NCBI GenBank assembly: GCA_965228445.1
Contig: OZ245813.1
Location: forward strand, 4,526,001-4,590,000
DNA: 64,000 bases
Origin: Thalassobaculum sp965228445
Lineage (GTDB): Bacteria; Pseudomonadota; Alphaproteobacteria; Thalassobaculales; Thalassobaculaceae
Direction: 5' to 3'
Of this stretch, positions 27,345-35,454 are shown piece after piece. The notes under the pieces were generated by a model. It ran no database searches. It saw only the letters and a list, made by a program, of their open reading frames with translations, and had not been told where the DNA came from. Both the position numbers and the translations under genes were made by a program. How positions within the stretch are numbered: the first letter of the stretch is position 1; every line of letters starts with the position of its first letter.

Positions 27345-27472
27345 GGGGCGGCTCGGGGCTCGAAGTGTCGGAACAACGCGCCGACCATAGGCACCCCGAG
27401 GGGCGGGGCCAAGCGTTCAGTTGGTTTAATGCCGTTGGTCCAAGCCGGCCCGGCGGTTCCAGCGACTACGAC

Positions 27473-27561
27473 CCCACGCCGTCATCCTGATGCAAATCAG
27501 GATCAATCCCCCGGCGCCGGTGCACCGCAGATCCTGATTTGCATCAGGATGACGGCGTGGG
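27473..27561. repeat. Large perfect inverted repeat (32-base arms)
   Basis: The arm at 27473-27504 is the exact reverse complement of 27530-27561, with a 25-base spacer containing CCGGCGCCGG. Each arm holds its own small hairpin CCTGAT-GCAA-ATCAGG. It lies in the 294-base gap between the divergent ferredoxin-NADP reductase and amidohydrolase genes. No transposase is associated. It resembles 'GTCATCCTGA...' dispersed palindromes of alphaproteobacteria. Confidence 0.92.
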
Positions 27562-27638
27562 TGGCCGAGTGCGCCGGATTGACGGGTGGTCCCGCGCGGC
27601 GGACGATCGCGCGTGCCGGATCACGGAAGGGGCGGGCG

Positions 27639-28826
27639 ATGAGCATCATCCTGAAGAACGTCAGGCCCTGGGGCGGAAGTGCCACCGACCTGGCGGTCAG
27701 CGACGGACGCCTGGTCGCCCAACCCGCCGCCGACGCCCAGGTGATCGACGGCGGCGGTGCCATCGCCCTACCGGGCCTGGTCGACGCCCACGGTCATGTC
27801 GACAAGACGCTGCTCGGCATGGGCTGGCGGCCATTCACCGCGGCGGCGGGCGTGCAGGCGATGATCGCCAACGAGCGCAGGGTCCTCTCCGAGACAGCGG
27901 ATTTTTCGCCGGCTCGCCAGTCGGCGCGCGTGGTCGACCGCATGGTGGCGCGGGGCACCACCCAGTGCCGCACCCATGTGGATATCGGCCCGGATATCGG
28001 CCTGGCCCATTTCGAGGGTGTGGTCGCGACGCGGGAGGCCGTGCGCGACCGCATGGACATGCAGATCGTCGCCTTCCCGCAGACCGGCGTGATGACGAGA
28101 CCCGGCACCCTGGACCTGCTGGACCGGGCCTGTGCCGACGGGGCGGATGCGATCGGGGGACTGGATCCCATCGGCATCGACCGCGATCCGAAGGGCCAGC
28201 TCGACGGGATCTTCGCCTTCGCCGACCGGCACGGGGTGGAGGTCGACATCCACCTGCACGACCGGGGCGAGGTGGGCGCGGTCACGATCGACATGATCCA
28301 CGAACGCACCAAGGCGCTGGGGCTGAAGGGCAGGGTCGCGGTCAGCCATGCCTTCTGTCTGGGCAGCGTGCCGGACGAGCGGCTGGGCGGGCTGATCGAC
28401 AGGCTGCTGGACCAGGACATCGCGATCATGACCCACGGGCCGTCCGGCGATACCCCGTTTCCGCCGGTGCGCCGGCTGCACGACGCCGGCATCCGGCTGT
28501 TCACCGGGTCCGACGGCATCCGGGATTCCTGGGGGCCGCTCAACTCCGGCGATATGCTCCAGCGCGCCTTCATCGTCGCCTATCGCAACGGCTTCCGGCG
28601 CGACGAGGACATCGTCCTCACCCTGGAGATGGCGACGACCGGTGGCGCGCAGGTGATGGGGGTGGCGGGGTACGGCCTGGAACCCGGCTGTACGGCCGAC
28701 CTCGTGCTGGTCGATGCCGAGTCCCTGGCGGAAGCCGTGGTCGAGCACCCGCCGCGCCGTCTGGTGATGAAGCGCGGCCGCGTCGTCGCCGAGGCCGGCC
28801 GGCTCACCCTAGCGCCCGCCGGATGA
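27639..28826 (+). CDS. Amidohydrolase, cytosine-deaminase-like
   Basis: A 395-residue metal-dependent hydrolase of the amidohydrolase superfamily. The metal ligands are visible: HxH as DAHGHVDKT near residue 50, THVDIG, the second-site histidines HLHDRGE and SHAFCLG, and the final Asp in FTGSDGIRDSW, an arrangement like that of E. coli CodA. Family activities include cytosine, creatinine and other ring deaminations or hydrolyses. GGAAGG eight bases before the ATG supports the start. No pyrimidine-salvage genes are nearby, so the substrate is open. ctaA follows after 64 bases. Confidence 0.88.
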   Translation: MSIILKNVRPWGGSATDLAVSDGRLVAQPAADAQVIDGGGAIALPGLVDAHGHVDKTLLGMGWRPFTAAAGVQAMIANERRVLSETADFSPARQSARVVDRMVARGTTQCRTHVDIGPDIGLAHFEGVVATREAVRDRMDMQIVAFPQTGVMTRPGTLDLLDRACADGADAIGGLDPIGIDRDPKGQLDGIFAFADRHGVEVDIHLHDRGEVGAVTIDMIHERTKALGLKGRVAVSHAFCLGSVPDERLGGLIDRLLDQDIAIMTHGPSGDTPFPPVRRLHDAGIRLFTGSDGIRDSWGPLNSGDMLQRAFIVAYRNGFRRDEDIVLTLEMATTGGAQVMGVAGYGLEPGCTADLVLVDAESLAEAVVEHPPRRLVMKRGRVVAEAGRLTLAPAG

Positions 28827-28853
28827 CCGCCGTCCCATGCGACACCCCGCCGT

Positions 28854-28882
28854 TTGACCGGGCCGGGGCGTTGCGCCATATC
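28854..28882 (+). promoter_or_regulatory. Possible promoter of ctaA
   Basis: TTGACC (28854-28859), a 17-base spacer, then CATATC (28877-28882). Transcription would start just before the ATG at 28891, so the mRNA would be nearly leaderless. The -10 match is only partial. Confidence 0.35.
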
Positions 28883-28890
28883 CCGGAGCC

Positions 28891-29946
28891 ATGAGCGACG
28901 CGACAACTTCCCCGTCTGTCGGGACGGGCTCCTCCAAGGCCGAGCGCGCCCGTCCGGCGGTTGCGGCCTGGCTGTTCGCCTCCGCCTTCATGGTGGCGGC
29001 AATGGTGGTGATCGGCGGCATCACCCGGCTGACCGAAAGCGGCCTGTCCATGGTCGAGTGGCGGCCGCTGATGGGCTGGATCCCGCCGATGGGCGATGCC
29101 GAGTGGCAGCGCGTCTTCGACATGTACAAGGCCACGCCGGAATACAGCTCCGCCAACTTCTGGATGTCGCTGGACGACTTCAAGACGATCTTCTTCTGGG
29201 AATACATCCACCGGGTCTGGGGCCGGCTGATCGGCCTCGTCTTCGCCCTGCCGTTCCTGTTCTTCCTGGTGACCGGCCGGCTTGAGCGCGGACTGGTCCC
29301 CCGCCTGGTGCTGCTGTTCGCGCTCGGCGGCCTGCAGGGGGCGATCGGCTGGTGGATGGTGACGTCCGGCCTGGTCGACGAGGCCCGCGTGAGCCCGTAC
29401 CGGCTGTCCGTCCATCTCTCCATGGCCTTCCTGATCCTCGGCCTGCTGCTGTGGACCGCGCTGGGACTGATCCAGAGGCCGGCCGGCGGGACCCGCAGCC
29501 AGCGGATCGGCGCCGGCCATGTGCTGGCGGCTGTCTCCATCACCGTGGTGCTCGGCGCCTTTGTCGCGGGTACGGATGCCGGGTTCGCCTACAACACCTT
29601 CCCGCTGATGGGCGGACAGTTCGTGCCGGCGGAATACTGGGATGCGGATCTCGGCTGGCGCTCCGTGGTCGAGCATGTGCCGGCGGTGCAGTTCCACCAC
29701 CGCTGGGTGGCGGTGCTGACGGCGCTGCTGACCCTGGTCTTCGTTTTCCGCAACCGGATGCGCACGGACGGCGTCGCCCGGCTCGCCCTGACCCTGCTGG
29801 GCGGCATGGTGCTGCTGCAGGTCGGCCTCGGCATCTCGGCGCTGCTGGCCTTCGTGCCGGTGTGGCTCGGTGCCCTGCACCAGGCGGGAGCGGTCGTGCT
29901 GTTCAGCCTGGCGGTGTGGGTGCGGTTCGCCTTGCGTCAGGCCTGA
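28891..29946 (+). CDS. ctaA: Heme A synthase (COX15/CtaA type 2)
   Basis: A 351-residue inner-membrane enzyme that oxidises heme O to heme A for aa3-type cytochrome oxidase. About eight TM helices carry the conserved GGITRLTESGLSMVEWRP after TM1, WEYIHRVWGR with a heme-ligand His, the SVHLSMAF His, and FHHRW and LHQAGA in the later helices. Length and motifs fit the mitochondrial/alphaproteobacterial COX15 type rather than the shorter Bacillus type. It ends convergent with, and overlapping by ten bases, a small gene on the other strand. No ctaB or cox genes lie in the window. Confidence 0.95.
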   Translation: MSDATTSPSVGTGSSKAERARPAVAAWLFASAFMVAAMVVIGGITRLTESGLSMVEWRPLMGWIPPMGDAEWQRVFDMYKATPEYSSANFWMSLDDFKTIFFWEYIHRVWGRLIGLVFALPFLFFLVTGRLERGLVPRLVLLFALGGLQGAIGWWMVTSGLVDEARVSPYRLSVHLSMAFLILGLLLWTALGLIQRPAGGTRSQRIGAGHVLAAVSITVVLGAFVAGTDAGFAYNTFPLMGGQFVPAEYWDADLGWRSVVEHVPAVQFHHRWVAVLTALLTLVFVFRNRMRTDGVARLALTLLGGMVLLQVGLGISALLAFVPVWLGALHQAGAVVLFSLAVWVRFALRQA

Positions 29947-30227
29947 CCGCGCAGCCACGCCAGGGCGCCGGCCTCCATCCCCTTGAACTTCGGCGCCTGA
30001 TCCAGCGTCGCCACCGCCAGCGGCGTGTCCTTGGCGAGCTGCCATTTGATGCGGTGATACAGCTTCGACTGGGTCAACGCGCTGCGGATCAGGTACAGGC
30101 CGTCATGCAGCCGATAGCCGTCGCCATGCAGGTCCAGCGACGCCGGCAGGTCGGCCTCCGGCGGCAGGTAGAGCAGGTAGAGGGTCTGGTCGGCTGACAC
30201 GGGTCTGATCGTCGGAACGGCGCGCAT
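29937..30227 (-). CDS. Small conserved-looking hypothetical protein
   Basis: A 96-residue soluble protein: a strand TLYLLYLPPE, a glycine turn LHGDGYRLHDGLYLIRSALT, then a basic helix SKLYHRIKWQL and the Lys/Gly-rich APKFKGMEAGALAWLRGQ. I do not recognise the family. Codon use is like the neighbours, which supports a real gene. Its 3' end overlaps ctaA by ten bases tail to tail. No good SD precedes the ATG at 30227, so the start is uncertain. Confidence 0.6.
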   Translation of the reverse strand: MRAVPTIRPVSADQTLYLLYLPPEADLPASLDLHGDGYRLHDGLYLIRSALTQSKLYHRIKWQLAKDTPLAVATLDQAPKFKGMEAGALAWLRGQA

Positions 30228-30279
30228 GGGTGTGTGGACCTCTGCGGAACGCCGTGGCGTCGAGGCGGTTCCGATGGTC

Positions 30280-33027
30280 TCAAGGCTGGGTCAGGAACTC
30301 CCGCGTCTCCGCGGTCGCCTCGGCCAGCCCGCAGCGCTTCACCGGCACGCCGGGCGGAAAGGCGCCGAGCAGCCGGCTCGGCATGCTCGGGTCGAGCAGC
30401 ACGAACACGCCCTTGTCCCCGGCCCGGCGGATCAGCCGGCCGAAGGCCTGCTTCAGGCGCAGCCGGGTCAGCATGTCGGTATAGGCGTTGCCGCCGAAGG
30501 CCGAGCGGCGGGCCCGGTACAGGATGTCCGGGCGCGGCCAGGGCACCCGGTCGAACACGATCAGCTTCAGGCTGTCGCCCGGCACGTCGACGCCGTCGCG
30601 CACCGCGTCGGTGCCCAGCAGGCAGCTCTCCGGCTCGGCGCGGAAGATGTCGATCAGGGTGGCGAGGTTCATGCCGTCGACGTGCTGGGCGTAGAGCGGC
30701 AGCCCCGCTTGGTCCATTGCGCCGGCGATGCGGTGATGCACCTGGCGCAGCCGGCTGATCGCGGTGAACAGCCCCAGCGCCCCGCCGTCGGATGCCTGGA
30801 ACAGGGTGCGGTAGGCGGCGGCGACTTGGTCGAAATCGTCCTTGCGCACGTCGCCCACGATGTAGACACGGGTGCGGTTCGGATAGTCGAAGGGCGAGGC
30901 GACCGCCGTCCGGATCGCCGGCTTCGGCAGATGCAGCGAGCCGGTCCTCGCCTCCGCCGCGTGCCAGTCCAGGTCGTCGTTGCCGGTGCCGTCACGCAGG
31001 GTGGCCGAGGTCACCACGAGGCCGTGGGCCGCCTTGGCGACGGTCTCGGTGAACGGCCGGGTCGGGTCGATCCAGTGGCGGTGCAGGCCGATATCGATGT
31101 CGCGGCCCTCGATCCGCTCCACCGCCATCCAGTCGACGAACTCCTCCGGCGTCTCCGCCTCGAGGCTGGTCAGCATGGAGCGCCAGCCTTCCACCATGGA
31201 CTCGCCGCGCCGGGACAGCGACCGTGCCGCCGCCTCGATCCGCAGGCGGGTCGGGGTCTCGAGGTCCTCGGCCTGCTCGTCCAGCATGGAGAGCAGGTCC
31301 TTGCGCAAGGCGAGCATCGGCTCGACCAGCCGGCGCAGCGCCTGCTCCAGGGTGCGGGCGGCGGCGGCGAGGCCGTCGACCGGCGGACGGGTCTCGCATT
31401 CCAGCCCGTAGGGCGAACGCGGGTCGGCCGAGCGGGCGTAGACCTGCTGGCGGACCATGACCAGGAAGGTCTCGGTCGGCCCCTTGGGCTGGGCGTCGGA
31501 TATCCGGTTCATCCAGCCGTCGCCGGGCAGGGCGCGGGCGGCGTCCTCGATCTCCTCCATCGCCTCCAGGGCGGCGGGCCGGTCGGCGATCAGTTCCTCC
31601 ACCCGTCGGCGCAGGCCCCGGGCGCGACCGCCGCGCCGGGTCTCCGCCCCCAGCAGCCAGCGGCGCAGTTCCACCGATTCCAGCGCCGAGAGATGGGCGG
31701 AGAAGGCGCTGTCGGCGGCGTCGAAGACGTGATGGCCCTCGTCGAAGACATAGCGGGTCGGCACATGGGCGTCGTCGACCCCGCCAAGGGCCGCCTGGAT
31801 CATCACCAGGGCGTGGTTGGCAACGACGATCCGGGCGCGCCGGGCCCGGCGGACCGACCGCTCGATGAAGCACTTGTTGTAATGCGGACAGGCGGAATAG
31901 ACGCACTCGCCGCGCCGGTCGGCGAGGCCTAGGGTGCGGCCGCGGCCCAGGATGTCGGAGAGCCAGGCCGGAAAATCGCCGCCCTGCAGGTCGCCGTCCC
32001 GCGTCGCCCGCGCCCAGCGCGCCATCAGCCCCAGGGCGGTGGCGTATTGCGGCTGCAGGGTGAGGGTGCGGATCGCCTCCTCCAGGTTCAGCAGGCAGAG
32101 ATAGTTCTCCCGCCCCTTGCGCACGACCACCTTCAGCGCCTTGCCGACCGGATCGGGGTAGAGCCGGTCGAGCTCGCCGTCGATCTGATGCTGCAGGTTG
32201 CGGGTATAGGTGGAGATCCACACCGCCCCCTCGTTCTTCTCCGCCCAGACCGAGGCGGGGGCGAGGTAGCCCATGGTCTTGCCCACGCCGGTTCCGGCCT
32301 CGGCCAGCACGACGGTCGGCTCGTCTTCGCGCTCGCGGGGCCGGAAGGCGGCCGAGGTGGCGGCGGCGTAGTCGGCCTGGGACGGGCGCGGCTCGGCGGC
32401 CTCGCCCAGCATCGAGGACAGCCGCACCCGGGCCTCGCTCTCGCCGACCGGCTCGTGGCCGGCGGGTGGCTGCGGCGCGTGCTCCGACCATTCCTGCAGC
32501 TCGCGCCAGACTTCCAGGGTCGCCGGGCGGATCGGGGCCGGGGGACCGGGGTCGGGCTCGTCCAGGGCGAGCAGGATCAGCCGTCCCCAGCCCCAACCGC
32601 CGTCATGCATCGCCTTGGCGATCGGCCGGGCCCAGCGGTCGCGCTGGCCCAGCGCCTGGCGTTCCGGGATCTCGGCCAGCAGGGCGTCGGCGACCGCGAG
32701 CAGGGTGTCCGGCGCGTCGTCCAGGAGCTGCGGGATCGGCAGGCCCACCGCCTCGGCCAGGCCGCGCGGGGTGGGCAGACAGAACTGCGCTGGGCGCACG
32801 AAGGCGAACAGTTCCAGCACGTCCAGGGCGGCGATCTGCTCGACCCCCAGCCGCCGGGCGATCGAGCGGGCGTGACAGACCACCGGCGGGGTCTCATGGG
32901 CCCGCAGCGCGGCCTGGGAGGGTGTCGGGTGTCCGATGCGCCCGTCGGGCAGACGCCATGCCGTCCCCACCGGGGTGGCGTGCAGGGCGTGCAATTGGCT
33001 GATCTCGCGGGCGACGGGGGAACGCAT
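30280..33027 (-). CDS. ATP-dependent DNA helicase, DinG/Rad3 (XPD-like) superfamily 2
   Basis: A 915-residue helicase. An N-terminal region of about 230 residues with CHARSIARRLG and DVLELFAFV resembles the remnant of a DnaQ-like exonuclease domain seen in DinG relatives. Walker A is AEAGTGVGKTMGYL near residue 247, Walker B the DEGH box (YVFDEGHHVFDAADSAF). Between them the Fe-S cluster cysteines lie in YLCLLN and GECVYSACPHYNKCFIE (four Cys). Motif VI is QAFGRLIRRAGDKG. The cluster-bearing 5'-3' helicase class acts in DNA repair and R-loop removal. It is divergent from the nucleotidyl cyclase. Confidence 0.9.
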   Translation of the reverse strand: MRSPVAREISQLHALHATPVGTAWRLPDGRIGHPTPSQAALRAHETPPVVCHARSIARRLGVEQIAALDVLELFAFVRPAQFCLPTPRGLAEAVGLPIPQLLDDAPDTLLAVADALLAEIPERQALGQRDRWARPIAKAMHDGGWGWGRLILLALDEPDPGPPAPIRPATLEVWRELQEWSEHAPQPPAGHEPVGESEARVRLSSMLGEAAEPRPSQADYAAATSAAFRPREREDEPTVVLAEAGTGVGKTMGYLAPASVWAEKNEGAVWISTYTRNLQHQIDGELDRLYPDPVGKALKVVVRKGRENYLCLLNLEEAIRTLTLQPQYATALGLMARWARATRDGDLQGGDFPAWLSDILGRGRTLGLADRRGECVYSACPHYNKCFIERSVRRARRARIVVANHALVMIQAALGGVDDAHVPTRYVFDEGHHVFDAADSAFSAHLSALESVELRRWLLGAETRRGGRARGLRRRVEELIADRPAALEAMEEIEDAARALPGDGWMNRISDAQPKGPTETFLVMVRQQVYARSADPRSPYGLECETRPPVDGLAAAARTLEQALRRLVEPMLALRKDLLSMLDEQAEDLETPTRLRIEAAARSLSRRGESMVEGWRSMLTSLEAETPEEFVDWMAVERIEGRDIDIGLHRHWIDPTRPFTETVAKAAHGLVVTSATLRDGTGNDDLDWHAAEARTGSLHLPKPAIRTAVASPFDYPNRTRVYIVGDVRKDDFDQVAAAYRTLFQASDGGALGLFTAISRLRQVHHRIAGAMDQAGLPLYAQHVDGMNLATLIDIFRAEPESCLLGTDAVRDGVDVPGDSLKLIVFDRVPWPRPDILYRARRSAFGGNAYTDMLTRLRLKQAFGRLIRRAGDKGVFVLLDPSMPSRLLGAFPPGVPVKRCGLAEATAETREFLTQP

Positions 33028-33111
33028 GGGCTTCGTCTAGCAGGCTGCCGGAATGTTTGAAAGCAAGCGTCGGCGGCGGGTAGATTTGCCCGGTCACAGG
33101 CCGACTGCGGA

Positions 33112-34311
33112 ATGGCGATGGCTGATATGGAAGGCCGCGAGGCGGCCCTGCGCGCGCTGGAGGACCGGCTGGTGCAGTTCGCGCTTGCCCGCGCCGATGT
33201 CGAGCGGATCACGGTCACGGTCGGCGAGGTCCTGACCGCCATCGGCCATCCCGTCGACGAGATCCGGGTGGGGGCGCGGACCCTGCACCCCGAGATCGAT
33301 GCGATCGGTGTGACCTGGACCGCCGATCAGGCGCCGGACAGCGGCGTGTGGCGGCATTCCGACGACAACCGCGAGATCTGGCTGAGCAGCCCCCTGTACC
33401 ACATGCTGACCACCGGCGAGCTGCGCATGCACCGGCCGTTCCGCGCGCCCGACTGCCCGATGGACTTCCCGGTTTTCCCGGAGCTTCGCGCTGAGGGATA
33501 TACCGACTACCTCGCCCATCTGGTGCCGGTGGGCGAGCGGCGGCAGGGGCGGCCGGAGGGGTTCATCATCCGCTGGCTGTCGCGCCGGCCGGAAGGATTC
33601 GGCGCCGACGACCTCGCCGTGCTCGACCGGCTGGTGCCGCGGATGGTCGCCGCCTGCGAGCCGGGCCGAGAGCGGGCGATCGCCCGTGACCTGCTCGGGG
33701 CCTATCTCGGCCCGCGGTCCGGGGCGGCCGTGCTGACCGGGTCGGTGCAGCCCGGCCATACCGAATCGCTGGAGGCGGTGATCCTGGTCGCCGACCTGAC
33801 CGGTTTCACGGCGGCGAGCGACACCATGCCGGGCGCCCGGCTGGTGGAGTTTCTCGACCGGCATTTCGACGCCATGGTGCCGCCGATCGAGGCGGAAGGC
33901 GGCGAGATTCTGGCCTTTCTCGGCGACGGCTTCCTGGCGGCCTTCGACGTGGCGGGCGACCCGGCGGAGGCCTGCACGCGCGGTGCCGCGGCCGCACGGG
34001 CGATCCAGGCCGGTGTGGCGGCCTTTCAGGCCCGGGAGCCGGAGGCGTTGCCGGTCGATATCGCGCTGCATATGGGAACGGTGCGCTACGGCAATGTCGG
34101 GGCGGGCGGGCGCCAAGCCTTCACCGTGATCGGCCCTGCCGTCAACCTGGCCAGCCGGATCGAGGCGCTCTGCCGGCCGCTGCGCTGCCCGATCCTCGTG
34201 TCCGCCGAGGTGGCCGCCCATCTCCCCGCCGAGACGGTCGAGGATGTGGGATCCCATCCGGTGCGGGGGATGACCATCGAGATTCCTCTATTTTCCTTGA
34301 AAATAGGGTAA
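33112..34311 (+). CDS. Class III nucleotidyl (adenylate/guanylate) cyclase with N-terminal sensory-like domain
   Basis: A 399-residue soluble protein. Residues about 1-190 form a GAF/PAS-like region (GYTDYLAHLVPVG, FIIRWLSRRPEGF); residues about 222-385 are the cyclase domain. Metal-binding Asp228 (VADLTGF) and Asp272 (FLGDGF) and the transition-state Asn345 and Arg349 (VNLASR) are present, as is Thr338 at the second base-recognition position. The purine-recognising Lys is replaced by Ala268 (EILAFLGDG), so substrate and activity are uncertain. An Lrp gene begins 20 bases downstream. No TM helix is seen. Confidence 0.85.
   Translation: MAMADMEGREAALRALEDRLVQFALARADVERITVTVGEVLTAIGHPVDEIRVGARTLHPEIDAIGVTWTADQAPDSGVWRHSDDNREIWLSSPLYHMLTTGELRMHRPFRAPDCPMDFPVFPELRAEGYTDYLAHLVPVGERRQGRPEGFIIRWLSRRPEGFGADDLAVLDRLVPRMVAACEPGRERAIARDLLGAYLGPRSGAAVLTGSVQPGHTESLEAVILVADLTGFTAASDTMPGARLVEFLDRHFDAMVPPIEAEGGEILAFLGDGFLAAFDVAGDPAEACTRGAAAARAIQAGVAAFQAREPEALPVDIALHMGTVRYGNVGAGGRQAFTVIGPAVNLASRIEALCRPLRCPILVSAEVAAHLPAETVEDVGSHPVRGMTIEIPLFSLKIG
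34288..34306. promoter_or_regulatory. AT-rich dyad upstream of the Lrp gene (putative operator)
   Basis: CTATTTTC-CTT-GAAAATAG, a perfect 8-base inverted repeat, lies inside the last codons of the cyclase gene, 26 bases before the Lrp ATG. It resembles the AT-rich dyads bound by Lrp/AsnC proteins, so autoregulation is likely but unproven. Confidence 0.5.
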
Positions 34312-34331
34312 TATCCGTCAAAAATCCGGCC

Positions 34332-34796
34332 ATGGATGATGTTGACCGGAATATTGTCAGTCTTGTGCAGTCCTTTGGACGGGCGACCAATGCCGAGATC
34401 GCCGGTGCGGTCGGCCTCTCCGTGTCGGCGGCGAACGACCGTCTGAAGCGGCTGCAGGAGCGCGGCGTGATCACCGGATGGTCGGCTCGGGTCGATCCGG
34501 AGGCGGTGGATCTCGGCCTGCTCGCCTTCATCTTTGTCGAGGTCGACCACACCGAGCACAACGCGCGCTTCATCGCCGCCGCCACGCTGATGCTGGAGGT
34601 GCTCGAACTGCACCACGTCACCGGCGAATGGTCCTATCTGCTCAAGGTGCGGGCCCGCGACACCAAGGCGCTGGAGGGCTTCATCACCGACCGGCTCAAG
34701 GCGCTGCCCGACGTCGCGCGGAGCCGCACCCATATCGCTCTGTCCTCGGCCAAGGACAACGGAGCGCTGCCGGTGGGCGTGCCGGGCGATGACTGA
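34332..34796 (+). CDS. Lrp/AsnC family transcriptional regulator
   Basis: A 154-residue feast/famine regulator. Residues 1-50 form an HTH (NAEIAGAVGLSVSAANDRLKRL); residues about 60-140 form the RAM ligand-binding domain (FIFVEVDHTEHNARF, VTGEWSYLLKVRARD). It overlaps the downstream LysE-type exporter by eight bases, a recurrent Lrp-LysE pairing in which the regulator responds to the exported amino acid. No clear SD precedes the ATG, which may be served by reinitiation or a short leader. The dyad at 34288-34306 is a plausible operator. Confidence 0.9.
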   Translation: MDDVDRNIVSLVQSFGRATNAEIAGAVGLSVSAANDRLKRLQERGVITGWSARVDPEAVDLGLLAFIFVEVDHTEHNARFIAAATLMLEVLELHHVTGEWSYLLKVRARDTKALEGFITDRLKALPDVARSRTHIALSSAKDNGALPVGVPGDD

Positions 34797-35430
34797 CTGG
34801 GGGCTGGGGCCGTTTGCACAGGGCTTCCTGTTCGGCCTTGCCCTGGCGATGCCGGTCGGCGCCATCGGTCTGCTCTGCATCCGGCGCTCGCTGGAACACG
34901 GCTTCGCCACGGGCTTGGCGACCGGGATGGGCGCGGCCGTGGCCGACGCGGGCTACGGTGCGGTCGCGGCCTTCGGGCTGACCGCCGTGTCGGATTTTCT
35001 GCTGGCCTGGCAGACCGCGCTGGCGCTGGTCGGCGGAGCGGCGCTGATCTGGTTGGGGGCGCAGTCCTGGCGCCGCCGGGCGTCGGGGCCGGCGCGGTCC
35101 GCAGCGGTCGGGCCGCACCCGATGACCGCCTTCGTTCAGACGGTAGGGCTGACGTTGGCCAATCCCCAGACGGTCCTCACCTTCGTCGCCCTGTTCGCCG
35201 GGCTCGGCGTGGTGCTGGGCGAGGAGGCGGGGTGGACGCCCGCGCTGCTGCTGATTCTGGGGGTGTTCCTCGGCTCGGGGATCTGGTGGCTGATCCTTGC
35301 CGGCGCGGTCGGCAGCCTGCTGCGTCGGCGTTTGAGCGAGACGGCGGTCGGCTGGATCAACCGGGGTGCCGGCGCGCTGATCGTCGGGTTCGGTGTGCTC
35401 GCGATCGGCCGCGGGCTGGATCTGCTCTGA
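34789..35430 (+). CDS. LysE/RhtB family amino-acid exporter
   Basis: A 213-residue inner-membrane protein with six predicted TM helices. The N-terminal GLALAMPVGAIGLLCIRRSL matches the LysE family start (P-G-P/A-like motif) and the mid-protein LTLANPQTVLTFVALFAG carries the conserved Asn-Pro. Exports amino acids or similar solutes by antiport with H+. It overlaps the Lrp gene by eight bases, so co-translation is likely and the substrate may be the regulator's ligand. Convergent with an ABC ATPase gene 24 bases downstream. Confidence 0.9.
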   Translation: MTDWGLGPFAQGFLFGLALAMPVGAIGLLCIRRSLEHGFATGLATGMGAAVADAGYGAVAAFGLTAVSDFLLAWQTALALVGGAALIWLGAQSWRRRASGPARSAAVGPHPMTAFVQTVGLTLANPQTVLTFVALFAGLGVVLGEEAGWTPALLLILGVFLGSGIWWLILAGAVGSLLRRRLSETAVGWINRGAGALIVGFGVLAIGRGLDLL

Positions 35431-35454
35431 GCCGCCGGCCGGGGACGGTCGCAA

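Noticed and set aside
27473..27561. CRISPR repeat-spacer or insertion sequence
   Set aside because: Only one inverted pair, no direct repeats with spacers, no cas or transposase gene, no target-site duplication seen.
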